NCBI GenBank assembly: GCA_004376385.1
Contig: SOJY01000011.1
Span: forward strand, 1-5,018
Source: Candidatus Bathyarchaeum sp.
GTDB taxonomy: Archaea > Thermoproteota > Bathyarchaeia > Bathyarchaeales > Bathyarchaeaceae
DNA length: 5,018 nucleotides
Reading direction: 5' to 3'
Below are positions 4,835-5,018 of the stretch, piece after piece. The notes under the pieces are model-generated. The model saw only the letters and a list, made by a program, of their open reading frames with translations. It was not told the DNA's origin and made no database searches. The first letter of the stretch is position 1; each line of letters opens with the position of its first letter. Position numbers and translations under genes: made by a program.

Positions 4835-4993
4835 ATGGAAATACGCCTAAGCTACTGATCCAAGAACCTCAGAAAAAAATGTAGCTATATTCTACCTAAG
4901 AAAGATGCTGTTGTTTATGGTTATAATTCTCAATCGTCTCTAAGGCATGTTCATTGTCCTAGCTGTGGAAAAATAATTATTCATACAGCTTAA
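4835..4993 (+). pseudogene. Short zinc-finger-like reading frame interrupted by an in-frame TGA
   Basis: From the ATG at 4835 the frame reads MEIRLSY, then TGA (4856-4858), and stays open for 44 sense codons to TAA at 4991-4993. The downstream part contains SKNLRKKCSYILPKKDAVV and later LRHVHCPSCGKIIIHTA, with a CPSCGK knuckle typical of zinc-binding proteins and one further cysteine upstream. After the TGA no ATG, GTG or TTG start is available in frame before the cysteines, so an intact protein would need readthrough, recoding or an unseen start. There is no convincing Shine-Dalgarno before the ATG. The most likely reading is a decayed remnant of a small zinc-ribbon gene. A chance frame or a sequencing error is also possible. 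I do not recognise a family. Confidence 0.3.
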
Positions 4994-5018
4994 CGAATCT
5001 TCATCAGTTTCCTTTCCA

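Overview
The window looks like a piece of archaeal chromosome, probably from the TACK side (Thermoproteota; a Bathyarchaeia-like lineage is my guess, not shown by the sequence). The signs are: an archaeal/eukaryal-type ribosomal protein S15, separate Kae1 and Bud32 KEOPS genes, a short TFE-beta (RPC34/RPC39-like) protein with a four-cysteine cluster motif, TATA-like boxes about 25-45 bp before several genes, T-run terminators without clear hairpins, and GGTGA/GAGG Shine-Dalgarno sequences. Four of the eight intact or edge-cut genes appear to start with TTG.

Layout. The left third is transcribed leftward. TFE-beta (966-1343) is followed after 2 bp by the 2'-O-ribose rRNA methyltransferase RlmE/FtsJ (349-963), then a T7 terminator (304-310). 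Next comes a separately promoted, edge-cut small membrane protein with a zinc-ribbon start (1-215). A divergent spacer of about 225 bp (1344-1568) separates this from a rightward series: kae1 (1569-2597), bud32 (2599-3237), a DUF5615-type PIN-like protein (3313-3597), a RdgB/Ham1-type XTP/dITP pyrophosphatase (3678-4292) and ribosomal protein S15 (4341-4781). The last 237 bp hold no intact gene. They do contain a short zinc-finger-like reading frame broken by an in-frame TGA.

How the genes fit together. This is an information-processing neighbourhood. Kae1 and Bud32 are the catalytic subunit and the kinase/ATPase of KEOPS, which makes the universal t6A37 modification of ANN-decoding tRNAs. 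RlmE and S15 belong to ribosome maturation and structure, TFE-beta to transcription initiation, and the XTPase cleans the nucleotide pool. The PIN-like gene is the least explained intact member. Kae1 and Bud32 are tightly coupled. The PIN-like, XTPase and S15 genes each seem to have their own TATA box.

I see no CRISPR array, insertion sequence, tRNA, phage or defence island. Most of the window is core archaeal sequence. The observations most worth a second look are the lone PIN-like protein inside the KEOPS neighbourhood, the edge-cut membrane zinc-ribbon protein, the TGA-interrupted zinc-finger frame at the right end, and a dyad framing the XTPase promoter.
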